Origin: Atherix ibis | Taxonomy: Eukaryota; Arthropoda; Insecta; Diptera; Athericidae | Reading direction: 5' to 3' | NCBI GenBank assembly: GCA_958298945.1 | Contig: OY282610.1 | Location: 48,491,667 to 48,555,666 of the forward strand | DNA length: 64,000 nucleotides | Part shown: positions 12,256 through 23,943 of the stretch, piece by piece | Numbering within the stretch: position 1 is the stretch's first letter | Layout: every line of letters begins with the position of its first letter | Program-made: the position numbers and the translations under genes | Notes under the pieces: model-generated | Database searches by the model: none | What the model was told of the DNA's origin: nothing | Seen by the model: the letters and a program-made list of their open reading frames with translations, nothing else

Positions 12256-13347
12256 CGACATTTATTTGTGCATAACAATGGAAAAAAGCGAGTTTAGGGC
12301 TGTCATCAAACATCTCCATTTGAAAGGCTTAAGCCCGAAAGAAATCAAAGCCGAGTTGCATGCAGTTCACGGCACATCTGCACCTGTGTTTGCGACGGTT
12401 TACAATTGGGTGAATGAATTTAAACGTGGCCGTTCATCCACAAAAGATGAACATCGTTCAGGACGCCCAGTTGAGGTGTCTACTCTTGAAATCATCGACA
12501 AAATCCACGATCTGAATTAGTTGAGGCCACGGGCATATCACAAGGTACAGTCGCTTTAATTTTGCATGAAAAATTGTCTGTGAAAAAAATTTCGGCAAGA
12601 TGGGTGTCGCGTTTGCTCTCAGAGGAGCATAAACGCAATCGTGCAGTGGACTCTGAGGCTATGTTGGCACTCTTTCATCGCAATCCTGCCGAATTCCTTC
12701 GTCGATATGCCACTGTGGACGAAACCTAGATACACTACTACACTCCAGAAACGAAGAGACAGTCATCACAGTGGATTTTCAAGGGTGAACGGGCTCCGAA
12801 GAAGGCAAAAACCGTGCCATCGGCCGGCAAGGTGATGGCCACGGGCTTTTGGGATTCGCAGGGCATTATTTTTATCGACTACTTGGAAAAAGGAAAAACA
12901 ATAACAAAAGCGTATTACGCATCGTTATTGCAACGGTTGAGCGAGGAAATCAAAGAGAAACGCGCCCATCTGAAGAAGAAAAAAATCCTCTTGCATCAGG
13001 ACAATGCGCGTGTGCACATCTGCGCTGTTTCCATGGCCAAAATTGTGGAATTGAGAATGGAATTGTTGCAGCATCCCGGTTATTCACCAGATTTGGCCCC
13101 GAGTGACTATTTTCTTTTCCCCAATCTGAAGAAATGGCTTGGCGGACGACGGTTCACTTCAAATTGCTCAAACGGATGAGTATTTAGCAGAACTTCCGAA
13201 ATCCTATTTTTTAAGCGGGATAAAATTTTTGGAAAAACGGTTGGAAAAGTGTATAGAGCTAAAAGGAGATTATGTTGAAAAATAAATTTTTTTTTTTTAA
13301 AACAGTTTCTTTTCATTTTTTTCTAAGGACTTATTGAACGACCCTCG
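12256..13347 (+). mobile_element. mariner family A, copy 1, left end missing
   Basis: The right terminal inverted repeat (ends ..GAACGACCCTCG, 13347) and the following TA are present. The left TIR and about 170 bp of leader are absent: homology to the complete copy at 58508 begins at about 12256 with ACGACATTTATTTGTGC, directly joined to the QDGA relic. Either a deletion removed the left end together with relic DNA, or the copy was incomplete from the start. It is no longer mobilisable through a left TIR. Confidence 0.9.
12278..13285 (+). pseudogene. mariner transposase, family A copy 1, broken
   Basis: The start is the ATG at 12278 (MEKSEFRAVIKH). A 31-bp deletion with a 2-bp GA microhomology just after KIHDL (near 12516) shifts the frame. 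A TGG-to-TAG change destroys the tryptophan of the DETWIH motif (near 12729), right after the first catalytic D. The HQDNARVH and PDLAPSDYFLF motifs with D34D spacing are still readable. A further deletion near 13163 removes part of the FTSNEDVIAQ segment. The rest of the C-terminus follows the complete copy. It is inactive. Confidence 0.9.
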
Positions 13348-13349
13348 TA

Positions 13350-16300
13350 CCTTTATGTAATTTTACTTTCCAAAATGGAAATTGGAAAACCGATAATGCT
13401 CAACGAAATTTTTATCCGAAGAATAACAAACTTTTAAAGTAAGAAAAATTTATTAATTTTGATGTATTTTTTTAGTAAAAACTGCAGAAGTATAGAAATT
13501 TGAAATTTTTTCAATAATTTCATAAGCAAAAAAGGTAAAAAATCTTGGACTAGAGAAATTTGTTTATTATTTAAATATGATTTTACAAAAACTTTGTATG
13601 CTTACATACAAAATTAAAACATTTAATTTTTTTAACCGTTAACGTATAAAATACACATGAAAAATTTTTTAATCGATTTTCAATTAGTGTTCATAAAAAT
13701 TACTTATGACTTTTGTTTTTTAATTTTCTTTTTGTATTTATAAAAATATTAAAAAGTAAAATGTTCGGTATGAGTTTTTAAGGAGAAAATATCTTAATCT
13801 ACAATACTTTAATAAGTTTGATATAAGAAAAATAAGTACAAAACAGTTTTCTTTTTTAATAAATTTTTGAAGGTAACAATTTTATTAAAATTTTTCTATT
13901 CAATAAAAAAGATATTTTTCAATAGTAAAGCGTAAAACAAATATCAGAAATAGGTAGTTTCAAAAATTATATTGAACTAAAAATAAATAATAAAAATTCT
14001 TACGTACAAAAATTTTGATAAAATAAATAAAATTCAATTAAAAATAATCTTTCCAACGAATAAAATAACAATTTCTTCAGTATTTGTAATCTTACCAAAA
14101 TATAAGAAAATTATTCTAACGATTGGAAAATATAGAGAATTTTCGTTTTTACAAAAACCACTTCATCTTTGCTTAGCTTTTAATATATATATATACCATT
14201 ATCCAATACCAACCAGCCGATATAATATTCGCCATCCACCCATCACATTATCCTTTTTAGAAGGCTAGAAAAGTACATTGGAATGGCCCAAGTCACAAGA
14301 CCTTCGCATTCATTATGTATGTAGCCTTCCTAGCCTTTTTAGATTTCATTATTCATTAATTAATCCAAAGGAAGAGAAGAAGATCTATGCACAAGAGATG
14401 AAATATATCCTTTCGCGTACATAAACAGAAAAGTTGGATAGCTACGAATATTCCTTGGCCCTAATAAGGAAAAATAAATTAATTAAAAAAGGGGCATACC
14501 ATCGTAGCATCAGTTTTCCTCATTTATTTCTCAAAAAATCTACATCTAGGCATGGTGAATTCGTTGAAAAATTTACAAAAGCATATCCTGCAGGACACCC
14601 ACCATATTCGTATGTTTGCCAACATATGTATACCATATATGGATGCTTGCTTGCAATGAATTTATCATAATGTAAACAACTTGAAAATGAAAAGATGGCG
14701 AAAATAAAATTCTTCTACTCTGGTGGATTATACTTTTGCTCCTTCCTCCTGTTACTATTTATGGAACTGGTATTAATCTAAATTTTGAGCTACCAAGTAT
14801 ATATGTACGTACAAAAAAAAGGACGCTAAGAAAAGTTGAAAGCAAAAAAAAATATAAATTCAAAGGAAAAGAAGGAAAATGTTGTATCCGAAATTGGAAC
14901 AGGGTCCTTACAAAATTTGGCAAACGTTATCCCTTAAAAATTATATTACGGAAATCAACGAACTTTTCAAATAGAAAAAGGAATCCTCCATTACTATAGC
15001 ATCAATTCTTATTAGCAGTGAATGTAATAAGAATAACTAACACTGATGGAATTATTTATGGAAAATTAGTGAAAAAGAAAGAAAGATGAGAAAAAATAAG
15101 AAAGAAGAGAAAGAAATCGGAGGATAGAGATGAAAATTACATACGAAATATTAGAACTAGCGGACAATGTTCGAGTGTAGTAATGGGTACTCTAAGCATC
15201 TGAGTAGCAAACAATCTAGAAAGTTTAAGAGCACATACATGTCGAAAGGATAACTACAAGGGTTGAAGATGAAAGGCAAATGCATAAAAGAAGGCAAAAG
15301 GCTGCTTTGGAACGCGAGGCGACTGCTAACGAAACGGATAATTCTCTTTATCCCATTAAAATTTCAAAGAGTGAAACTTAACTGGAAAAAAAGGGAATTT
15401 TCTGCATCCCTAAACGAATAATGTCTGGGAATGTGGCGAAACTGTATAACTGGAGGACGTTACCCCACACTGTTTACCATTCATTTCGTATCCATTATGG
15501 TATACACTACTGAGTATAATATGGTTGGGTTGTGCTACCAGGACTAGTCCCAAGCTCCTGGTAGCTAGTCCTTATATCCTCTTCATCTTATCCCCAATGC
15601 TTTGTGTATATTTCTACTCTACTTCGTCCTGCTTTCTTTTACCATATATCTCACGACATCATTATCCTGTACTCATATTATATAGAGCGTCGTCCTTATT
15701 AGTGCAGTCGGTACAAAATAAAAGAACACCCATTCTCAATATTTTATTCTTTTAGATTTCTTGTTCGCTGTTCCCGCCCACTCAGATAGATGCCTGTCTA
15801 GCAATTATTTTATTATTGTATACCATATATCACATTGTCCTTATACAAGATATTTTTTCTTCTAAGAATATTGCTGTTTACTAAATTTTTTATACAATAT
15901 TTTTAATATCTAAATAGTAGCGTAGATTTGATTCCATCTTTTCCAACAAGATGTATCAGAAGTGATAATGAATTTTTCTAAATAGTCCCTTTTTTGGACG
16001 GACAATATCTGCTATTAACTTAACTAAACTTGTTTATTTTAATTATTTTCAATTTTATATAATTACTTATTTTAAAAATGAAAATTATATTATTGAATTT
16101 ATAAAGAAACAGTTTTCTTAAAGAAAATTAATTCAGTAAGCACGTTTCCTTTCAAGAAAAGTTATTTAATTTTCTTATAGCGCGAACAACTATAATAATT
16201 TTATATAATTATATATGCCAAATTATTTTGTTCATGGATTTTTTTTTGTGCATTAATTTACAGGATTTTCTAACGTTTCCTACTATAGAGTAACCTTATA

Positions 16301-19300
16301 TTTTGCATATAGTTGCTTATACGTTTTATTACAATAATTAAATATTTTTTTGTCAATTCAGTTATTGGAATTTTATTTTACCAGAACCTATTGTCGATTG
16401 GAGTTTTCCTCATTTCTACTCTTATTGCTATATATGATGAAAATTTCGAAGTTAATTTATGCGATTTTATTATAAAAACTGAAGAAAACTTAAAAAATTC
16501 TATAATTTTTGACTTAATGAATTGATAAGAAATTTTTTTCTATACATTCAATAATAAAAATTAAATCAAAATTATGTAACCAGAACTTATTGTACTATTC
16601 TTTTATTATATATTATTTAAATATTATTTGGTAATTGGAAGGCGGTATGATAAATCAGTGATAAATGTAACAAAGAATTGAGTTATTAAACAAAAGATTA
16701 TTTATTTTTCAACATTGTCTCATTTAAGCCTGATATACTTTGTCCAATGATATTCTAACTTTTTATATCTTTTGTGTACTTACGAATTATCAAACACTGA
16801 TAAATAGGCCTAAGTTTCGGCTATAACTTCAGAATTGGACGTACATTTCATCTGCCAAGCCAATTTATCATGTTTGAAATCAGGACAAAGTTGCAAAGAG
16901 CTAAATCTGTAGCATACATTGAGTGAAGATACAACTCGTAATTCTATTCATAACGTGATGAATCAGAACTCTTTTTATGCTAAATAAGATCATTTCGTCT
17001 TGATCTCTTTATTCAACTAGCCTAATAATACTGTACTGTTAGTGTTTTTCACTTTTCAAGACAGTCTTATTAAGACGATTATTCCAAGTCCCTCCCAAAA
17101 CTAGCCATTATCTTTAACAGAGTCCAAATACTTCATTGAAGTTATTTCACAAATACCCATGTCATCAATAGATATCTCAAATCCAAAATTTAATGTAAGA
17201 TGTTCTTATGATATGTCCACCATGTCAGCTCCTTTATAAACTTTCTTTTAAAGCAAAGTCATACATTTTATTAATCATTTCTTCAGTAGTAATCTAAATT
17301 TAACATCTTCGGTGCTCAGTGCCATTTATGCTTATACAACCATAACAAATTTCAGTAAATCATTCCATATAATGGCGAAATATTTTGAAATTTTGAATTA
17401 TTCCATACAATAGTGAGGTGGTTTTTTATTAAATTTTCTAGTTTAGTTTTGGTTTTTAGATATTATTTTTTTTTCTCAAAAAAAAACTTTTTTATTAATA
17501 CTTTCAATTGCTGTCAAAGCTAAACTAATAAACAGGTGTTTATAAAATTTTTTAAGGTATATTTAAAAGAATACCAATTAATGAAACGAATATTTTTTTG
17601 CTAATATCGACTAAATTTCTTGAATTTATTACTGACTTCTCAGACTACCTTCTTAGATTAATTTTTAAATTTTTGTGAGTACTTTATTTTGTTGCTTTAT
17701 TTTTCTTTTTATTTTTTATTTCTGTAATTCAATAATTTTCGCTACAAATAAATCAAAAATTTAATATATGCTCGATTATGATTTAATATCAGCAAACTTA
17801 TATAAAAGATCAGTTATTTTAGAAAATAGAATTTATAAAATATCTTATATTATCCGAAAAACAATTTTCGATTATTGGTTTTTTTTTAGAAATAAGGATT
17901 CAATGGTGGTAACAAAATAATGTAAAATGATAATGCTATGATATCCATAATACTAGAAGAAAATGAAACCAAATTGTAATTAGAAAATGTTTTGTTTTCA
18001 AATTGATTTATCTTAAATTGACTGAGAAAAAGTGCACAATTTTTCCTAAAAAGTAAAGAGCATTAAAAAGAAATCCCTTTTTATTATAACAATAGAATAA
18101 ATACTATATTTTATCCTAACAGTAAAGATATAATATTTGAATAAATCACTATCTTCTCTGATACAATTTTACAGAAGCACTTTTAGTTGTAGTTTATCCA
18201 CAAAAGCTATATACTATCAGGGATACCCACAAATATTTAAAATTAAAATAAAGTCTATCGTTAGCACCCCAACAAATAAATACCATATACTTTGTAGGTT
18301 GAGTCCACCACCCCACCACCACACCATTAGGTAAACGAAATATTGCAGTAGCATATAAAATAAAATAAAAGCCACATAAAATCAACAAGCAAAAAGAAAC
18401 TGATAAAACTATAACTAGAACATAGAAAAAAAAACTTATTTGAAAAACTATCATAAAAATGTGGAAAAAACATGCGCGTACTAATACAAATATAAAATGA
18501 CAAATATAGACTCACACTTAACCAATCCCATTCGGATACAATAGGGAAAATAAGAAGAAAATGAAAAAAGAAAGGATAATATTAAGAAAAGAAAATGATG
18601 CCGATGGTGATGAAGATGTAGGACAACGAAAAAGGATATGTGGCCGTTGGTGGAAGGGGGATGTGTATTGGGGGTACTGTTCTACTACTATACACGGGCA
18701 TATTTGAAATGAAGTGAAAAAGTTTGCCTTAAGCACGCCGATAGAATATCGTATAATGTACACCTCAATTGAAGGACCAAGCCTGGTTAGGCTCTGAACT
18801 GGATTGGGCTTTGTGGGGTATTTTTTGAAATTTTCGAGAGGTTGTCTTTTCGTAAGACTTTCTCTTCTTTCGTAAGGTCTTTCAAATAGTATCAGACTGA
18901 AGGGTAAGAGTATGATAAAATGTGCTCACAGCAAAACCAACCTTAGCTGATGATGGTTGCTGCTGGTCTTGCGAAACTCTTCTTATTACGGGTACTCTAG
19001 TTCTTACGTTTTTGTTGCTGGTACTGCTCGAACTGTTATCGGTACTGGTAAGGAGTTATCCCACTTCTGATTTGGCAACAGAGTACATTTTTAGGTGGCT
19101 GGAATACAAGTACATCGTTGTAAACTTTGTTATCGCCAAAGTCAACGTTGTTAGATAATGTGTCGGTATTGCTGTTGACGTTGTTAGTATTGTTAGTAGG
19201 ACTAGAAGTGTACGAGCCTTTATCGTCAACACCTTTACCATCGCCATTTCCACCATCTTCATTATACCCGTCGTCATTGTAATTTTCTTAATTTTTGTAA

Positions 19301-20337
19301 CCAACGCAATTCTAAGCAAAGCTTGTCTGCACTCTGAGTAGTTGCCATTATAGCAGCCAAAAATGAAATGTTCAAAATTTCTTAAAAGGGATTCGAAAAC
19401 ACGACTACACTGCCATTAATACTCGTATTTGATATACTTGAACATTGGGGTAGTTTTGTAGCAATCGTTGCCTTGTCTTATGTTGATATTCAGGTTTTCA
19501 GCCTTTGTCAATAAAGTTTCTTTTTCTATAATAAAAGTAAATGTATGCAAACGGATATAACGCAAATAGCAAAGTACGAAATGTATTTAAAATGTCACCA
19601 TTACAAGTAACTTCACGATTTTATCCTTAACATTGGTGACTATTGTATTTTTCCTCAGAAGACTTTCATTATTGAAGAAGAAAAGGGCAAAGTTTCCCCA
19701 ATAGTCGGAGCCTTAATTGTGTACTCTTTGATTTTGCGATAATTGTTGCAGCAGTAACTCATAGTATCCTGCAATGGTGCTGCTAGCTCCATAAAGGGTA
19801 TTGTTATTGCTATTATTGTATTACTTTATACTTTATTTATTGACATTTCGAACATTTCAATGATGCTATAAAAAGTATTCAAAGTACAAATATTGTCGTT
19901 TGTTTTTCAAATTTATTTAAGACTTGAAAAAATTCACCACTCCTTCCGAAAGATTGATCTTTTTTTCTTTTTTGCAAATTCACATATATCCTTTATAAAT
20001 AATTTTTGTCAATGTAGTTTTGATATAATAGAACTTTATATGTGAACGATATTTAAAAATAATTATATTTAGAAGAAAATAGTAACATTTTTGAATTAGA
20101 AAAATATTCTAAAAAAAATAGTAGTGCTCTTTTATGTTATATATTATCATGAAATGGTTTTGAAGGTTTTCTTATATGAATAAATATGACCTCTCATAAT
20201 TTCATCTGATACTAATTTTTGTTTGGATATATAGTATTATATGTAATTAGCTTTTAAAATATCACCAAATATAAGGAAATTTTATTAATTTCTAACCCCA
20301 ATTTATGCTTTATTGGAATTTTTGGAAAATTTATTTA
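13350..20337. other. long AT-rich stretch without identified genes
   Basis: Seven kilobases of mostly A/T-rich DNA. A (TA)n run occurs near 14184. Purine-rich DNA covers about 15040-15130. The stretch at 16640-17330 is more mixed and looks like old repeat DNA, but I could not assign it. A 18490-19330 segment has GTT/GTC-type trinucleotide bias (around 19000-19200) and several overlapping chance ORFs on both strands. No conserved domain was recognised. Confidence 0.45.
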
Positions 20338-20394
20338 TACGAGGGTCGTTCAATAAGTCCTTAGAAAATCCAAAAAATAAATGTCGTTAACTTT

Positions 20395-20476
20395 AATTTT
20401 GACAGCTTTCCTGTCTTATTGAAAAAAATACTTTTTTTTTGTAAGTAGCATTATTGACAGGAAAGCTGTCAAAATT
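20395..20476. repeat. fold-back inverted duplication inside mariner leader
   Basis: Arms at 20395-20415 and 20456-20476 are perfect 21-bp reverse complements (containing GACAGCTTTCCTGTC / GACAGGAAAGCTGTC). The right arm is the normal family A leader sequence; the left arm is absent from the copies at 49365 and 58508. So it is an inverted duplication specific to this copy. Confidence 0.9.
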
Positions 20477-20547
20477 TCAGCTCGATCCATAGTGTAGGTC
20501 AATTTCTATCGTCGATTAAAGTTAACTTTTTAACCTTTAAAGATTAA

Positions 20548-21560
20548 AGGCTGTCATCAAACATCTCCATTTGAAAGGCTTAAGCCCGAAAGAAATCAAA
20601 GCCGAGTTGGATGCAGTTCATGGCACATCTGCACCTGTGTTTGCGATGGTTTACAATTGGGTGAATAAATTTAAACGTGGCCGTTCATCCACAAAAGATG
20701 AACATCGTTCAGGACACCCAGTTGAGGTGTCTACTCCTGAAATCATCGACAAAATCCACGATCTGATTTTGAACGATCGGCGAATTAAAGTGCGCGAATT
20801 ACTTGAGGCCACGGGCATATCACAAGGTAAAGTCGCTTCAATTTTGCATGAAAAATTGTTTGTGAAACAGACCAACAGCAAGATGGGTGCCGCGTTTGCT
20901 CTCAGAGGAGAATAAGCGCATTCGTGTAGTAGACTCTGAGGCTATGTTGGCACTCTTTCATCGCAATCCTGCCGAATTCCTTCGTCGATATGTCACTATG
21001 GACGAAACCTGGATACACTACTACACTCCAGAAACGAAGAGACAGTCATCGCAGTAGATTTTCAAGGGTGAACGGGCTCCGAAGAAGGCAAAAACTGTGC
21101 CATCGGCCGGCAAGGTGATGGCCACGGTCTTTTGGGATTCGCAGGGCATCATTTTAATCGACTACTTGGAAAAAGGAAAAACAATAATAGGAACGTATTA
21201 CGCGTCGTTATTGCAACGGTTGAGCGAGGAGATCAAAGAGAAATGCCCCATCTGAAGAAGAAAAAAATCCTCTTGCATCAGGACAATGCGCGTGTGCCCA
21301 CCTGCGCTGTTTCCATGGCCAAAATTATGGAATTGAGAATGGAATTGTTGCAGAATCCCGCTTATTCACCAGATTTGGCCCATAGTGACAGTTTTCTTTT
21401 CCCCAATCTGAAGAAATGGCTTGGCGGACGACGGTTCACTTCCAACGAGGACGTCATTGCTCAAACGGATGAGTATTTTGCAGAACTTCCGAAATCCTAT
21501 TTTTTGGACGGGATAAAAATTTTGGAAAAATTGTTGGAAAAGTTTATATTGCTAAAGGGA
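20548..21560 (+). pseudogene. mariner transposase, family A copy 2, broken
   Basis: The normal initiation region (ATGGAAAAAAGC) is missing. The readable protein begins at AVIKHLHLKGLSPKEI. A small change near 20865 (KQTNSK replaces KKISAR-type sequence) shifts the frame. A TGG-to-TAG stop occurs near 21055. Beyond it, D in TMDETWIH, D in HQDNARV and D in AHSDSFLF keep the D34D spacing, although the usual PSDY has become HSDS. The C-terminus degenerates into a T/A-rich run before the right TIR. It is inactive. Confidence 0.88.
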
Positions 21561-22079
21561 TTTTTTTTAAAAAACAGTTTTTTTTCCATCTTTTTCTAAG
21601 GACTTATTGAACGATCCTCGTAAAAAGTGCTCAAATGCCAAAGTAAAGCACATTTTGATGAATAAATTTTTCACAAAATATCGATTAAACACGAAAAGGA
21701 CAGAAAAAATAAGTTAACTGGTTTAAATTCGAATTATACCGATGAGAATATTAAAATAATTGTAAAAAAACTTTTTATATTCTTTATGTCCAAAATTATG
21801 TAAATAATTATAAATTGTTCGACATAAGCATATGTGAATACCAATAAATTCTGCGTAAAGTACCTAAAATTAAAGTAATTATGTAAAGAAAAAATACTAA
21901 CAAGTCAAAAGAAGGATCATAGTCCTATGTTATAGAGGAATAAATCCGCGCAAGGCTGTTGGAAGCCAATAAGGTCTACTTTAGTCGAACTAAATTATTT
22001 CCTTCAAAAATTCTGACCAGAAAATCGAAACTGCTGCACTAAATGACATAAGTCTATCCAATTCTTATGTATTTTTTGG

Positions 22080-22560
22080 AAGCTTAGACATTAGAAACCT
22101 ATTGCGCTGACCTAGCTGCGTTCAACAGAGGGAGTATCCCAGATACTCGTATGATGATGGATGATTCTGCAGCTAGTTTGACGATGAATCTCAAATCAAA
22201 CTCAAAAGACTTTCGCGGTCTAGACAATTAATCTGTATGAATAAGGAAGATTCTACTATAAAGCGGGCCAGCTGCAATGGTCGGTACAGTTTAGGATTTA
22301 ATCAAGGCCGCGAAATTCTTCTTCTTTAATAAATAGGTTGAAAGAACATCAGTAGCTTTTCTAGCAGGATAATGTATCAAAACATACCGTAAGAGAGGTG
22401 ACAACTAAGATTGCTGTAAATAGGATAAAAGTTTTGCCGTGGCTAGCAAGATTTCTATTTTTAGATATAATTAAAAATATCTATGGTATTAATGGATGTC
22501 AAAAAACATTTACGATGGTGGAAAATAATATGAGAAGACCCTGTCATTAATAATAGCAAT
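22080..22560 (+). pseudogene. Tc1-like transposase relic
   Basis: A plus-strand frame near 22355-22500 reads QDNVSKHTVREVTTKIAVNR, then IKVLPWLARF. It resembles the QQDNARPHTA...I.VLPWPARSPDLNPIEH block of Tc1 transposases with the second catalytic D, although the SPDLNPIEH part is lost. Upstream, FDDESQIKLKR may be the counterpart of FSDESRF. No ends are preserved. Confidence 0.45.
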
Positions 22561-22649
22561 TAAGACCCTGTCCATACCTCATAGAATTTTGTATGTAATT
22601 TATAAGAATAGAAGTCATATTAAGGAAAAATTAGTTGAAATAAATCATA

Positions 22650-23943
22650 CGAGGGTCATTCAACAAGTACTTAGCCTGCAAAAGTAAAAAACGAAAATTT
22701 TGGAAAGGTGGCAATTTATTTTTCCACATAATCTCCTTCAAGCTCGAAACATTTGGCCCAGCGATGCTCTTACTTTTTGAACCCGTCCAAAAAATACATT
22801 TTCTCGAGGGAAGCAAAATAGGCCTCCGTGGCGACGATGACCTCCTCAATCGACCCAAATCTATTCCCGGCGAGTGATTTTTTCAAGTTTGGAAACAAAA
22901 AGTACTCACAGGGGGCCAAATCTGGAGAGTACGGTGGATGGGGCAGCAATTCGCAGCGCAATTCGACCAATTTGGTCATGGCGACGGCGGAGGTGTGAGC
23001 CGGCGCGTTGTCGTGGTGGAACAGCACTTTTTTCTTTGCAAAGCGGGGCCGTTTTTTCTTCAATTCGACGTCAAATTGGCCCAATAAGTCAGCATAGTAG
23101 CGCCCCGTGATTGTTTTACCCTTCTCGAGGTAATCGATGTGGATCACACCTTGTGAATCCCAGAAAACGGTGGCCATCACCTTTCCGGCCGATCGAACAG
23201 TCTTCGCCTTCTTCGGAGCACGTTCGCCGGGTGAAGTCCACTGTTTCGACTGTTCCTTGGTCTCTGGTGTGTACCAGTGAATCCATGTTTCGTTGACGGT
23301 CAAGAAACGATGCAAGAACTCCGCTGGATTGCGCTGAAACAGCGCCAAACACGTCGCCGATATGGTCTCACGGTTGCGCTTGTTTTCCGGTGTGAGCAAA
23401 CGCGGCACCCATCGCGCCGACAGCTTTCTCATACCCAGTTCTTCGTGTAGAATATGATGCATTGTTCCTACTGCGATGCCCACAGTCTCAGCTATCTCGT
23501 GAACCTTCAATCGACGGTCTGCCAACACGAGATCGTGGACTTTTTTAACGTTTTCCTCCGTAGCAGCCGTTTTCGGGGCACCTGGGTGCGGCTCATCAAA
23601 AACCGACTTGCGGCCACGAACAAACTCGTTGAACCAATTCTTGACGGTCGCCATCGAAGGAGAAGAGTCACCATACACAGCATCCAAGCGATCTTTGATT
23701 TCGCTGTGCGTTTTCCCTTCCAAAAACCAGAATCTAATCAGCGAACGATATTGTTCTTTTTCCATTTTTGTGCAACCGACCGACACGCTCGCTTTCAAAG
23801 GCTCTCAAAACAAAACTAATGAAGCGAATCGACTGAAACTTTGACAGTATACTACTAAATGAATGTACTGCACGATGGTAAATTTCTTTTGTGACAGCAG
23901 TTCCATCGGGCGGTCAGGCTGAGTACTTATTGAATGACCTTCG
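22650..23943 (-). mobile_element. mariner family B, copy 1, complete with TIRs
   Basis: TIRs start CGAGGGTCATTCAACAAGTA at 22650 and mirror it at the right end (23943) with three mismatches over 25 bp. TA lies on both sides (22648-22649, 23944-23945). The 1294-bp length equals that of the complete family A element, and the TIRs of the two families are similar in sequence, so A and B are related lineages. The transposase is on the minus strand and almost open. Confidence 0.95.
22770..23765 (-). CDS. mariner family B transposase, nearly full length, catalytic residues altered
   Basis: I place the start at the ATG at 23763-23765 (MEKEQYRSLIRF), matching family A (MEKSEFRAVIKH), rather than the in-frame ATG 11 codons upstream. 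The 331-residue frame contains the HTH region, RKLSARWVPRLL linker and the catalytic domain. Residue 158, which should be the first catalytic aspartate, is N (TVNETWIH). Residue 252 is the expected D (HHDNAPAH). Residue 287 is E instead of D (APCEYFLF), with 34 residues between the last two. The protein stops at TAA (22770-22772) after DGFKK, about 17 residues early; the sister copy at 40687 has leucine there. A 1-nt deletion lies further downstream. An E in third position works in Tc1 relatives, but loss of the first D should abolish catalysis. DNA binding could survive. Confidence 0.9.
   Translation of the reverse strand: MEKEQYRSLIRFWFLEGKTHSEIKDRLDAVYGDSSPSMATVKNWFNEFVRGRKSVFDEPHPGAPKTAATEENVKKVHDLVLADRRLKVHEIAETVGIAVGTMHHILHEELGMRKLSARWVPRLLTPENKRNRETISATCLALFQRNPAEFLHRFLTVNETWIHWYTPETKEQSKQWTSPGERAPKKAKTVRSAGKVMATVFWDSQGVIHIDYLEKGKTITGRYYADLLGQFDVELKKKRPRFAKKKVLFHHDNAPAHTSAVAMTKLVELRCELLPHPPYSPDLAPCEYFLFPNLKKSLAGNRFGSIEEVIVATEAYFASLEKMYFLDGFKK

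Larger units (their letters stand above)
20340..21620 (+). mobile_element. mariner family A, copy 2, both TIRs present
   Basis: TIRs start CGAGGGTCGTTCAATAAGTC at 20340 and end at 21620 (one mismatch), with TA on both sides (20338-20339, 21621-21622). The length is 1281 bp. The leader contains a fold-back insertion (20395-20476). The segment around the start codon is replaced, so that homology to the coding region only resumes at about 20548. Confidence 0.95.

Noticed and set aside
16640..17330. Mixed-composition stretch suspected to be an old transposon
   Set aside because: Reading both strands gave no motif of known transposases and no terminal repeats, so no feature is claimed.
18194..19319. 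Several overlapping ORFs of 62-87 codons on both strands
   Set aside because: They overlap in opposite strands within triplet-biased DNA, none resembles a protein family, and no start context or splice sites support them.
22770..23765. Domestication of the family B transposase as a host gene
   Set aside because: The element still has both TIRs and TA duplications, a premature stop and a downstream 1-nt deletion; nothing shows host use. Only the catalytic substitutions are reported.
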